Assembly (NCBI GenBank): GCA_007116495.1
Contig: SKIJ01000029.1
Coordinates: 1 to 55,988, forward strand
Direction: 5' to 3'
DNA from: Cryomorphaceae bacterium
GTDB lineage: Bacteria; Bacteroidota; Bacteroidia; Flavobacteriales; Schleiferiaceae
DNA length: 55,988 bases
In this document: positions 1 through 7,498 of the stretch, in pieces
Layout of the letters: the number at the start of each line of letters is the position of its first letter
Numbering within the stretch: position 1 is the stretch's first letter
Notes under the pieces: generated by a model
What the model was told of the DNA's origin: nothing
Database searches by the model: none
The model's input: the letters and a program-made list of their open reading frames with translations, nothing else
Translations under genes and position numbers: made by a program

Positions 1-1348
1 CACCCATTCTTTGAACAACGGTGTTTGCACCAAATACACTGTAACCAGCCACCGGATTGGTAAAATCCAACAGTAATTGTCTAAAATCAGGCGCTTTGTA
101 TCCACCGCCAACCGAAGCATTAATGGCCCACTTAAGATGTGGGCGAACTTGTAAAGCGACCTTGGGGCTAAAGCGATTTTCATAGGCGTTGTGGATGTCG
201 TAGCGTCCTCCGTATTGAAGATTCAGTTTGGGAGAAAAAGTGATGTTATGTTGTACAAACGCATATCCGGCATGAAAAACACCTTGTTCGTCATACCTCG
301 TTGCACTAACCGATTCCGGTGCATATCCTAGTCCAGATGTGATGGTGTTTTTTTGATTTGGTCGAAAGTCGTGCTGTAGTTCGGTTCGGTTGAAGTATTG
401 CGCAAAATAGCCGTCGTCAAAAGGGGTTGCGTCTTTTTCGTAGGTCATGGTCTCATCAAATCGATATGACGTCATGTATTGTCTTGCGGTAAACATATGT
501 TTACTGTTGGGTGTATACAACAATTTTGGTAGAATGGTCACTTCGCGGCGTCGACCATTGGCATTTACTATTTGATCTGGTTTATCGGTCTCTGAAACGA
601 TGAAAGCAGAGGCTTGGTTTTCATTGAAAAGACGGGTTGTTACATCTAGTTTTAGCGACTTTGAAAGTCGATATTCGAGATAAGGGCTCACTGTATATGC
701 CGTTGTAGACGGAAATTGCACATTAGTCTCTTCTTCATTAATGCGAACGCCATCGGTAGAAAAGCGATTTAACGCTACGCCAAAACGATACGATTCATCT
801 TGAACACCTGCATCTAGTTGGTAATCCGACGTATTAAAGCTTCGCCATTGCGCTCCCGCATTGAGGTGCATGCTGCCCTCGGGTTTGCGCGTAATGATAT
901 TTATGGCTCCTGCCATGGCCTCACTTCCGTATAATGCAGAGGAGGGGCCTTTTAAAATTTCAATCCGCTCAATGTTATTCACAGAAATGCGATCTAAATC
1001 TAAAGTTCCTGCAGAGCGACCAATGAGTGGTTCACCGTTTATCATAATCATCACGTAATCCGAGCCCATGCCTTGCATTTGCACACCGGTACCGTGGTCT
1101 GATACAATTTGCAAACCGGTTTGCTCTCTAAGCACATCTGTTAGTCGGGGGGCGCCAATGTCTTCAATCTCTTGTCGTGTAACGACCGATAATGGTACGG
1201 ATACATCTCTTAATGCCACCTCGGTTCGGGTAGCGGTAACCACAACCTCATCGAGATTATCGAAAAGCGTATCCGAGTTGGTGGACTGCGCCCTTAACAG
1301 AAGCAGTCCACACCCGCAACAAATGGTGAGTAGGAAGCGAAGATGCAT
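1..1348 (-). CDS. TonB-dependent outer-membrane receptor, probably for heme (C-terminus cut by window edge)
   Basis: Outer-membrane receptor that would import a ligand using TonB energy; heme is inferred from its operon. The ATG lies 2 bases after the hmuS stop. About 449 codons are visible: a signal peptide ending near RAQS, a TonB-box-like stretch (DEVVVTAT, about residues 32-39), and a plug domain with the typical ILKGPSSALYGSEAMAG segment followed by NIITRKPEG. The rest is barrel. Near residues 417-432 lies YKAPDFRQLLLDFTNP, which resembles the FRAP/NPNL region of heme receptors. The C-terminal strands are outside the window. It is the last gene of the heme operon. Family is certain; the heme ligand is inference. 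Confidence 0.9.
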   Translation of the reverse strand, partial: MHLRFLLTICCGCGLLLLRAQSTNSDTLFDNLDEVVVTATRTEVALRDVSVPLSVVTRQEIEDIGAPRLTDVLREQTGLQIVSDHGTGVQMQGMGSDYVMIMINGEPLIGRSAGTLDLDRISVNNIERIEILKGPSSALYGSEAMAGAINIITRKPEGSMHLNAGAQWRSFNTSDYQLDAGVQDESYRFGVALNRFSTDGVRINEEETNVQFPSTTAYTVSPYLEYRLSKSLKLDVTTRLFNENQASAFIVSETDKPDQIVNANGRRREVTILPKLLYTPNSKHMFTARQYMTSYRFDETMTYEKDATPFDDGYFAQYFNRTELQHDFRPNQKNTITSGLGYAPESVSATRYDEQGVFHAGYAFVQHNITFSPKLNLQYGGRYDIHNAYENRFSPKVALQVRPHLKWAINASVGGGYKAPDFRQLLLDFTNPVAGYSVFGANTVVQRMG

Positions 1349-1350
1349 TT

Positions 1351-2400
1351 TTAAGGAAGAACAGTAAATTGATTGATTAAAGCTTTCCATTCCTCGGGTT
1401 GGGGGATGCCAGGCTTTCTCAGTCCAAAAAACTGAACGGCCAAGTCACCTTTTTTGTCGTAGCACTCGATTGACCACACCGGACCGTCTTCCGAGGGCTT
1501 ATAAACTACCCATGCGTTTCCCAGCAAATCCATACGCAAATGCATGTTAAACTCAGGGTCCATGATGTTTATCCAAAAGCGTCCATTGGGCTGTTCTAGG
1601 GGCACAATGTGATGGATGTGATCCTGATGAATTTGAATATTTCCACGGTTTCCGGCAAAAATCATCACCGGCATGTTTGCCTGTACCAATTCCTCCAGTA
1701 ACTCGGGTATTTTTTGGGTAGGAAAAGGGAATGTGCAGTCGCCTTCTGCTTGCTCCATTGCGGCATAGCGACCTATTTCAAATTCACGGAGCATTCCAAA
1801 GAAGTCGTGAGGATCGTTGATGTTTTTCCAAGCCTTAACAAAATCATTGCGATCAAAATTATCCGGAACGCTTGTGCTTTTTGACGTTTCCACTTTGGGA
1901 ATATCGTGCAAAGGAGTGTTCAAAACAGGAAGATTATCAAACACATCATTGTGGTCGTCATTTTCTAAAAACACTTTTGTTACGGCATCGCCAAAGTTGT
2001 CGTAGACCTGAACGCTGCGCACAGTTTTACCTTGTTTTTCAAAAGTTAGGCGGACAAAATGTTTCCAACCGTGAAAGAACGCACGGGTTTCAATGGGACC
2101 TATTACCGTGGCCATTTGATCCTGAATTACCTCAATGGACTCAAACGTGCCTTTGTGTTCAAGCACACAAGCTTCATTGCGGGTAAGCGACATCACTTTA
2201 CCCAGCTTGCCAAATAGCTCAACACAATCCTTAGGTGTTAATTCTAAGCGCTCAGCATTCTTAACGGCGAGAATAAGCTCCAACTCCGAACATTTTAAAT
2301 GATTGGCTGCATCGCGGTCGCGCATTTGACCGTATTTTTTTACCAGCACTTCGTAGCGCTCAGAAATGCTATTGATTGATGAGAGAACGCTTTTTTCCAT
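1351..2400 (-). CDS. hmuS: HmuS/HemS-type hemin-degrading or heme-trafficking factor
   Basis: Cytoplasmic protein of 349 aa, the usual size for the HemS/ChuS/HmuS family, which binds imported heme and releases or degrades it. The N-terminus (ERYEVLVKKY, then RDAANHL) matches the family start, so the ATG at 2400 is kept although it lies 32 bases inside hmuV. The two-fold repeat typical of the family can be followed. His198, in the segment NDPHDFFGML, sits where the proximal heme-ligand histidine of HemS/ChuS is expected; this alignment is by eye. It lies between hmuV and the receptor, giving a complete uptake-to-use pathway. Confidence 0.9.
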   Translation of the reverse strand: MEKSVLSSINSISERYEVLVKKYGQMRDRDAANHLKCSELELILAVKNAERLELTPKDCVELFGKLGKVMSLTRNEACVLEHKGTFESIEVIQDQMATVIGPIETRAFFHGWKHFVRLTFEKQGKTVRSVQVYDNFGDAVTKVFLENDDHNDVFDNLPVLNTPLHDIPKVETSKSTSVPDNFDRNDFVKAWKNINDPHDFFGMLREFEIGRYAAMEQAEGDCTFPFPTQKIPELLEELVQANMPVMIFAGNRGNIQIHQDHIHHIVPLEQPNGRFWINIMDPEFNMHLRMDLLGNAWVVYKPSEDGPVWSIECYDKKGDLAVQFFGLRKPGIPQPEEWKALINQFTVLP

Positions 2401-3181
2401 GATGTTTGATTTGATTTATTTGTGGAACAATAAGAGGGCAGTCAGAGCAGGGATGGTGTAGTACAGTTACCGGATGTCCAAGAACAGACAACAGTAATTG
2501 TGGGTCCAGACAGTCATTAACTTCACCGTTGGCAATGACTTTACCTTGCGATAGAAAAATTAAGTCGTCGGCATAGCGAACAGCCATATTGATATCGTGT
2601 ACGATGGCAACAACTGTACTGTTGCTGCTTTTCATCATTTCGTATATTTCGTGTTGATAGGTGAGGTCTAAATTATTGGCCGGTTCATCCAACAACATCA
2701 CCTTGTGCAACTCATTACTCAGCAGTGATTGCAACATCACTCTACCCACGTGTATTTTTTGTTGTTCACCACCCGAGAGATTGGTTAGTGGTCGATTCAA
2801 CAAATGGTAAACACCCAGTTTATTTGCCAATTCATCGATGTGTTGATCAACGATATCACTTGCAACGCGATAGGGAAATGCCCCTAGTGAAATAATCTCT
2901 TTGGCGGTAAATGAGAACCCTGCATTTGGGTGTTGGGGGAGTACCGCTCTTTGTGTTGCCAATGATTCGGGCTTGCACGTTTTCAGTTCATTGTTGACGA
3001 AGAGAGCAGAGCCTTGGTATTGTTTTTCCTCACCGCTTAAAATGCGTAGCAGCGACGATTTTCCGGCACCATTTCGTCCCGCAATCATAGTTAAACGATT
3101 GGGCTTTATATCGAGATTTACCTGAGATAATATCTCTTTTTTACCCTTTTCAAGCGATATGTTTTTTAGTGAAAAAATCAT
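2369..3181 (-). CDS. hmuV: Heme ABC transporter ATP-binding protein HmuV
   Basis: ATPase of the heme importer, 270 aa. It shows a Walker A GRNGAGKS at residues 35-42, an ABC signature LSGGE at 135-139, a Walker B VMLLDEP at 161-167, and an H-loop histidine at about 195. The C-terminal stretch after the D-loop has several Cys/His residues (HHPCSDCP), seen in some family members. Its start overlaps the end of the permease gene by 4 bases (ATGA type), and its end overlaps hmuS by 32 bases, so the three genes are probably translationally coupled. Heme rather than siderophore specificity is inferred from hmuS. Confidence 0.93.
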   Translation of the reverse strand: MIFSLKNISLEKGKKEILSQVNLDIKPNRLTMIAGRNGAGKSSLLRILSGEEKQYQGSALFVNNELKTCKPESLATQRAVLPQHPNAGFSFTAKEIISLGAFPYRVASDIVDQHIDELANKLGVYHLLNRPLTNLSGGEQQKIHVGRVMLQSLLSNELHKVMLLDEPANNLDLTYQHEIYEMMKSSNSTVVAIVHDINMAVRYADDLIFLSQGKVIANGEVNDCLDPQLLLSVLGHPVTVLHHPCSDCPLIVPQINQIKHHGKKRSLINQ

Positions 3182-4194
3182 TTGCGCTTGTATTGAATGA
3201 GTAAATACATAAAGAACGGCCCGCCAATGACCGATGTAATTATGCCGATGGGTAATTCAGATGGTTGCACAATGGTTCTGGCAAAAAGGTCACCCCACAT
3301 AAGCAACAGCCCTCCAAGCACAATTGAAATAGGGATAACACGTTGGTGAGAAGCTCCGAAAGCAGTGCGGACAATATGTGGAACCACCAAGCCCACAAAA
3401 CCTATGGCTCCGCAAAAGGCAACCGCAGCTCCAACAGCCAACGCGCTAAAAAGTATGATTTCTTTGTTTTTACGTGAGAGATTTACACCTAAATGAAAGG
3501 CCTCATTTTCTCCTAAGCTCAGCACATCTAATATTTTCACATGCTTTAAGAAATACCAGAAAGAGACCAAGGCAATAGGGATAATGATGGTGAGCTTACT
3601 CCAAGAAATGCCTGCCAGTTCACCCATAGACCAAAAGGTAAACGATCGAATGGCCGTGTCGTCAGAAAAATAAATAACAAGACCTGTCAGAGCACCTAAA
3701 ATGGCATTAATGGCAATACCCGCTAATATCAACATAGCGACATTGGTGCTTCCGTATTGCTTACCAAATACATACACGGCGTAGCAGACAAATAGACTTC
3801 CCAAAAAGGCAAAGAAGGGCAGGAGGTAGACACCCAACATATCTTGCCAAAAAACAGGGAGAAATGCAGACAATGAAATGACACATACAGCTGCAAAAGA
3901 GGCACCTGTCTTAACGCCAATGATGCCGGCATCAACCAATGGATTGCGAAAAAGTCCTTGTAATCCAGCACCCGCAACGGCCAGCATGCCGCCAATAAAA
4001 AAAGCGCCTATAGCACGGGGTATACGTATATTAAACAACACAGCTTGTTCCATGTCGGTTAGGTTAAAGCGAATAACATCAAAACCGTTAATGTATATCG
4101 CACCAAATTGCACATACACGATGAATGTTACCAATAGCAAGCCAACGGGGATACTCCATGAGCGAAGAGATCGCTTATCATAAATCAATTGCAT
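3178..4194 (-). CDS. hmuU: Heme ABC transporter permease HmuU (FecCD family)
   Basis: Inner-membrane permease of 338 aa, the usual length for the BtuC/FecCD/HmuU family, with about ten hydrophobic segments. Family landmarks are the N-terminal RIPRAIGAFFIGGMLAVAG region, a GALTGLVIYFSDD-like middle segment, and the C-terminal GFVGLVVPHIVR motif that contacts the ATPase. It starts 27 bases after hmuT and overlaps hmuV by 4 bases. With HmuT and HmuV it would carry heme across the inner membrane. The substrate is inferred from gene context. Confidence 0.93.
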   Translation of the reverse strand: MQLIYDKRSLRSWSIPVGLLLVTFIVYVQFGAIYINGFDVIRFNLTDMEQAVLFNIRIPRAIGAFFIGGMLAVAGAGLQGLFRNPLVDAGIIGVKTGASFAAVCVISLSAFLPVFWQDMLGVYLLPFFAFLGSLFVCYAVYVFGKQYGSTNVAMLILAGIAINAILGALTGLVIYFSDDTAIRSFTFWSMGELAGISWSKLTIIIPIALVSFWYFLKHVKILDVLSLGENEAFHLGVNLSRKNKEIILFSALAVGAAVAFCGAIGFVGLVVPHIVRTAFGASHQRVIPISIVLGGLLLMWGDLFARTIVQPSELPIGIITSVIGGPFFMYLLIQYKRK

Positions 4195-4221
4195 ACCGTT
4201 GGTGTTATAGTGTTTGCTGAC

Positions 4222-5064
4222 CTATTGTTTGATTTGCGATTCTAACCAGGCAACAGCAAGATGCAGTCTGGGACCAAAATTGCCCAGCAAGGAAGCATCG
4301 TTGTGAATGAAAGCACTGTTTTTTCCTGCATTGGTCTCTTTAACACCTGTTAATTTTTGAATACCTTTTTCGCCACCCAATGATTCGTACCCGGATGTGA
4401 AAAACAATAGGAAGTCAGGATTGATGGTAATCAGCGCTTCCGACGAAAGTGGGCGAAACCCTTTGATGTTAGATGCTGCATTTTTAGCACCGGCAAGTTT
4501 AATTAGTGCGTCGGCAAACGTTTCTTGACCGGCAACTTGCATAGAACCGGCGCCACGGGCATATACAAACAAAACGCTTGGCATGTTGTCATCTGGAGAT
4601 TCTTTTACAACTGGTAAATGTGACAATTGATTAATAATGGAATCGGCTTTATCGCTTTTATCTAAAATTTCGCCAATGCGCTTAATCATTAACTGTGTAG
4701 ACGAAGTAGAGAGGTTGTTTTCAACTTCAACGACATCAATACTGTAGTCGTTTACTAAAGTTCTCTTCATGTCCGCAGACAAATAATCTATTTCCGATAT
4801 AATGATGGTGGGTTTTGAAGACAATATGCCTTCCAATGATATTTGTGAACGGTGACCAAGGTTATTTATGGTATCAATACTTTCTGGGTAAACGGACGTA
4901 ACATCACGACCAACAATCAGGTGTTGGCATCCCAATGCAGAGGTGATTTCGGTAATTGTTCCACCCAAGGTTACCAATCGGGTAGGAGCTGAATCATCTT
5001 GAATTACGCTACGGTTACAAGAAAAAGCCAAAAGAAAACCAATAACCACAAAAATTCGTCTCAT
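4222..5064 (-). CDS. hmuT: Heme-binding lipoprotein HmuT (periplasmic binding component)
   Basis: Substrate-binding component of 280 aa, a cluster A-II periplasmic binding protein (BtuF/HmuT-like). The N-terminus is a short signal with a lipobox (LAFSC, Cys16), so it is probably lipid-anchored. It then has the family pattern RLVTLGGTITEITSALG and, further on, FADALIKLAGAKNAA. It is first in the heme operon. A Bacteroidota-type -7 box (TACTTTTG on the minus strand) lies 29 bases upstream of the ATG, and a pair of direct repeats lies further upstream. Heme specificity is inferred from hmuS and the receptor. Confidence 0.9.
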   Translation of the reverse strand: MRRIFVVIGFLLAFSCNRSVIQDDSAPTRLVTLGGTITEITSALGCQHLIVGRDVTSVYPESIDTINNLGHRSQISLEGILSSKPTIIISEIDYLSADMKRTLVNDYSIDVVEVENNLSTSSTQLMIKRIGEILDKSDKADSIINQLSHLPVVKESPDDNMPSVLFVYARGAGSMQVAGQETFADALIKLAGAKNAASNIKGFRPLSSEALITINPDFLLFFTSGYESLGGEKGIQKLTGVKETNAGKNSAFIHNDASLLGNFGPRLHLAVAWLESQIKQ

Positions 5065-5092
5065 AATTTTTATTTAGATTAATTCTATATTG

Positions 5093-5100
5093 CAAAAGTA
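5093..5100 (-). promoter_or_regulatory. Predicted -7 promoter element of the heme operon
   Basis: Minus-strand TACTTTTG matches the Bacteroidota -7 consensus TAnnTTTG and is followed by C, as is common. It is 28 bases from the hmuT ATG, so a short leader is expected. I find no well-spaced -33 TTG, which would fit an activator-dependent promoter. A small AGTA-N4-TACT inverted repeat overlaps it. Confidence 0.6.
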
Positions 5101-5132
5101 TATGTACTTCAAACAGTAGACATCACTACAAT

Positions 5133-5168
5133 TGGTTTATTGAAATACCTAAAAGTGGTTTATTAAAA
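5133..5168. repeat. Pair of direct repeats upstream of the heme promoter (candidate operator)
   Basis: TGGTTTATTGAAA begins at 5133 and TGGTTTATTAAAA begins at 5156. They match at 12 of 13 positions with a 23-base period, about two helical turns. They lie 33-68 bases upstream of the predicted -7 box, between the regulator gene and hmuT. Direct half-sites on one helix face at this distance fit an activator site. Binding by the adjacent LuxR-type protein is inference. Confidence 0.45.
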
Positions 5169-5207
5169 ATTGATAAAACGGAACAATTTGACTATAATTG
5201 ACGGTCA

Positions 5208-5795
5208 TTAGACACTGATTAAGCCGAGTTTTATTGCATTAATCAATAGTTCCGTAGGTGTGCGAGCATTGAGTTTTTTAAGCAAGTTTTTCCTGTGCGT
5301 ATTGATTGTATGAGGACTTAAAAAAAGCTGATTGGCGATTTCTTTACTTTGTTTGCCCTGAGCAATGAGCATAAGGATATCTCGTTCACGCTCATTAAGT
5401 TTCATAGTTATTGATTGATTTTCAATAACATTTAAGACATCACTGGAATAGAAATTTTTTTGATTTAAAGCTGAATCAATGGCAAACAAGACATCTTGTT
5501 CTGTGGAATACTTTGATACAACAGCTTTTGGTTGGCCTTTAGCAAATAGTGGATCAAATTGGCGTGGAAAATCCAGAAGTATGAACCAAGATATAACGAG
5601 ATCATTGTTTGCATTTAATTGTGGCGCAAAATGGAATCCGGTGTCACAGAATACAATTGATTGTTTATTCTTTAAAAGCTGATGATGGAGTTCAGTGCCG
5701 CAAGAAAAGCTTAAAGGTGATTGATTTTCATTTAAGAGAAATTCAATGGCATTTCTATAAATAGCATTAGAAAAAGCAAACAACAATTCTGGCAT
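5208..5795 (-). CDS. LuxR-type transcriptional regulator with a degenerate receiver-like N-terminus
   Basis: DNA-binding regulator of 195 aa, taking the ATG at 5795 rather than a TTG two codons earlier. Residues 133-190 form a LuxR/GerE helix-turn-helix (LNERERDILMLIAQG, then EIANQLFLSPHTINTHR). The N-terminal 120 residues look like a response-regulator receiver fold: VFCDTGF could hold the phospho-acceptor Asp and VSKYST the conserved Lys. However, the N-terminal acidic pair is absent (FAFSN instead). No sensor kinase is nearby. It lies 143 bases upstream of hmuT on the same strand, so control of the heme operon is likely but unproven. Confidence 0.85.
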   Translation of the reverse strand: MPELLFAFSNAIYRNAIEFLLNENQSPLSFSCGTELHHQLLKNKQSIVFCDTGFHFAPQLNANNDLVISWFILLDFPRQFDPLFAKGQPKAVVSKYSTEQDVLFAIDSALNQKNFYSSDVLNVIENQSITMKLNERERDILMLIAQGKQSKEIANQLFLSPHTINTHRKNLLKKLNARTPTELLINAIKLGLISV

Positions 5796-6021
5796 GTCCA
5801 ACTAATTATTTATAATAATTCTAAACAGCAAAATTCAATCATGAAACTCAAACCCACAACTTATTTAGATTGATTTTAATTAATTCACTATTAATGGTGA
5901 AAATTGTGAATCTTTTTATCTACGCAATCATTAAAAATCTTTATGTAAAAGTAGTTGGATGAATTCTCACTTGAATAAAATAAGCCTATAATATATATTA
6001 TGTTAAGTTATAATGAACAAT

Positions 6022-6047
6022 AAAAAGGCAGACTTGAGAAGTCTGCC
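6022..6047 (-). terminator. Intrinsic terminator of the gyrA-TPR operon
   Basis: A perfect 9-bp stem (GGCAGACTT / AAGTCTGCC, 6027-6047) with a 3-base loop is followed on the minus strand by five T residues. It lies 29 bases past the stop of the TPR gene at 6076. The opposite strand carries a weaker T-rich tail, so it may also act the other way. Confidence 0.88.
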
Positions 6048-6075
6048 TCTTCATATTTTTATTGAGGTTCATACA

Positions 6076-7437
6076 TTATTGAAGCGTTTTAATTTTCTCT
6101 CCAATCTCAAGGGCTTTATCCTTATTACCTGTTTTAAAGTAAACCTGCTGCATAGCACGCAATACATCCAAATCATCCGGGTTAACTTCGTTCGCTTTCT
6201 CAAAATATGGTTTAGCTTTATTGAATATCTCCTTTTGTTCCGCTTTCAATTTTTCATATTTTTTGGTATCTGCAGCACTTGTGGTTAGTTTATTCATCTT
6301 TTCTACATATTCATTCGCACGTTCGATGAGTAATACCCCCATCATATAATTCGCATCTGCATGATCAGGATCCAAATCTAACGCCGCTTGGTATGCCTCT
6401 TGAGCTTTGTCCATGTCTTTGACGTTGCTGTAATAAAGTGTACCTTTTATGTATTGAAACAAAGGATTGTTAGGGTCGTTTTTCAAAGAAGCATCAATAT
6501 TGGCAATGGCTTTCTCATATTCTTCATTGTCGAGGAAAATTGATAATTCCTCTCTAATAAGTTCTTCATTATCAGGAAAAAGCTCTCTTGCTTTGGTTAT
6601 GGTAGTCTTGTAGTCATCAATACGGTCATCGTTGCGGTAGGACAACGCGAGCATTTTATACAATTCAGAAGTCACTTCTTCTGATTGACGAAGATCAGTA
6701 TGAGATCCTTGTTCAATAGCTGCTTGAGCAATACGTTCATTGGGAAACATTTCGAATTTACCTGATTGAACATTTTTACCTTCAAAAGAAATTCCTTTGT
6801 ACCCCATTTCAATGAGCTCCTCAAAGTGCTTAATGGCCGTTTTAAAATCCCCGTTACTAACCATCATTAATCCTGCGTTGTAATACAAAGACGTATCTAT
6901 TCGGTTGAGGGGTTCTCTTTGAGCCAAGGTATATGCTTTCATAAAGTCATCGTAAGCCATTTGTCTGTGCATACGAGCTTCTTCTTCATTACCTTGCTGT
7001 AGAGCTATTTGTGCCATTTGATCTCTCTGAGCACCACGTTGTGTAATTAGTGGCAACGCTCCGGGAATAGCTCGCCTTGAATCTTTACGGAAATAATTTT
7101 TTCCAATGCTTGTTTCGTATGCATAGCTCTTAAAAAAATAATCAACGGCTTTATCAAGCGCTTCCTCGTCGAGTGCTCTTACTGTTTCGTCTTGAGACTG
7201 CGAAATGGCCATGTGAATACGGGCATAGTAGTGAAGATATTTACCCATATTTTTCTTAGAGACTCCCTCCATATTTTTACTTGTGATGATTTCGTGGGCA
7301 TTGTCGATATATTCCTTTGCCTCAACAACATCTTGACGTTGATCTAATGCAATAATTGCACTGGAAATGTGTGTTCCTTCTTGCGCTAAAAGAGTGAATG
7401 AAAACAAGGTGGTGGCTACAATAAGAATGCGTTTCAT
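6076..7437 (-). CDS. Secreted tetratricopeptide-repeat protein downstream of gyrA
   Basis: Protein of 453 aa. I take the ATG at 7437 because it begins a clean signal peptide (MKRILIVATTLFSFTLLAQ); an upstream ATG would add 12 charged residues. The mature part is helical and TPR-rich, with units such as ALSYRNDDRIDDYKTTITKA, AIANIDASLKNDPNNPLFQ and AQEAYQAALDLDPDHADAN, and a last repeat ending DKALEIGEKIKTLQ. TPR proteins act as scaffolds, so the exact role is unknown. It follows gyrA by 61 bases and precedes a terminator, so it shares the gyrA transcript. Location is probably periplasm or envelope. Confidence 0.85.
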   Translation of the reverse strand: MKRILIVATTLFSFTLLAQEGTHISSAIIALDQRQDVVEAKEYIDNAHEIITSKNMEGVSKKNMGKYLHYYARIHMAISQSQDETVRALDEEALDKAVDYFFKSYAYETSIGKNYFRKDSRRAIPGALPLITQRGAQRDQMAQIALQQGNEEEARMHRQMAYDDFMKAYTLAQREPLNRIDTSLYYNAGLMMVSNGDFKTAIKHFEELIEMGYKGISFEGKNVQSGKFEMFPNERIAQAAIEQGSHTDLRQSEEVTSELYKMLALSYRNDDRIDDYKTTITKARELFPDNEELIREELSIFLDNEEYEKAIANIDASLKNDPNNPLFQYIKGTLYYSNVKDMDKAQEAYQAALDLDPDHADANYMMGVLLIERANEYVEKMNKLTTSAADTKKYEKLKAEQKEIFNKAKPYFEKANEVNPDDLDVLRAMQQVYFKTGNKDKALEIGEKIKTLQ

Positions 7438-7498
7438 GTTATGATTTATTTTAATTTTCTCTCTGCCTTTCATTTAAAACATTGAGAACGTTATTTAT

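Noticed and set aside
6013-6288. 91-codon plus-strand frame across the terminator
   Set aside because: It crosses the terminator hairpin and is antisense to the TPR gene.
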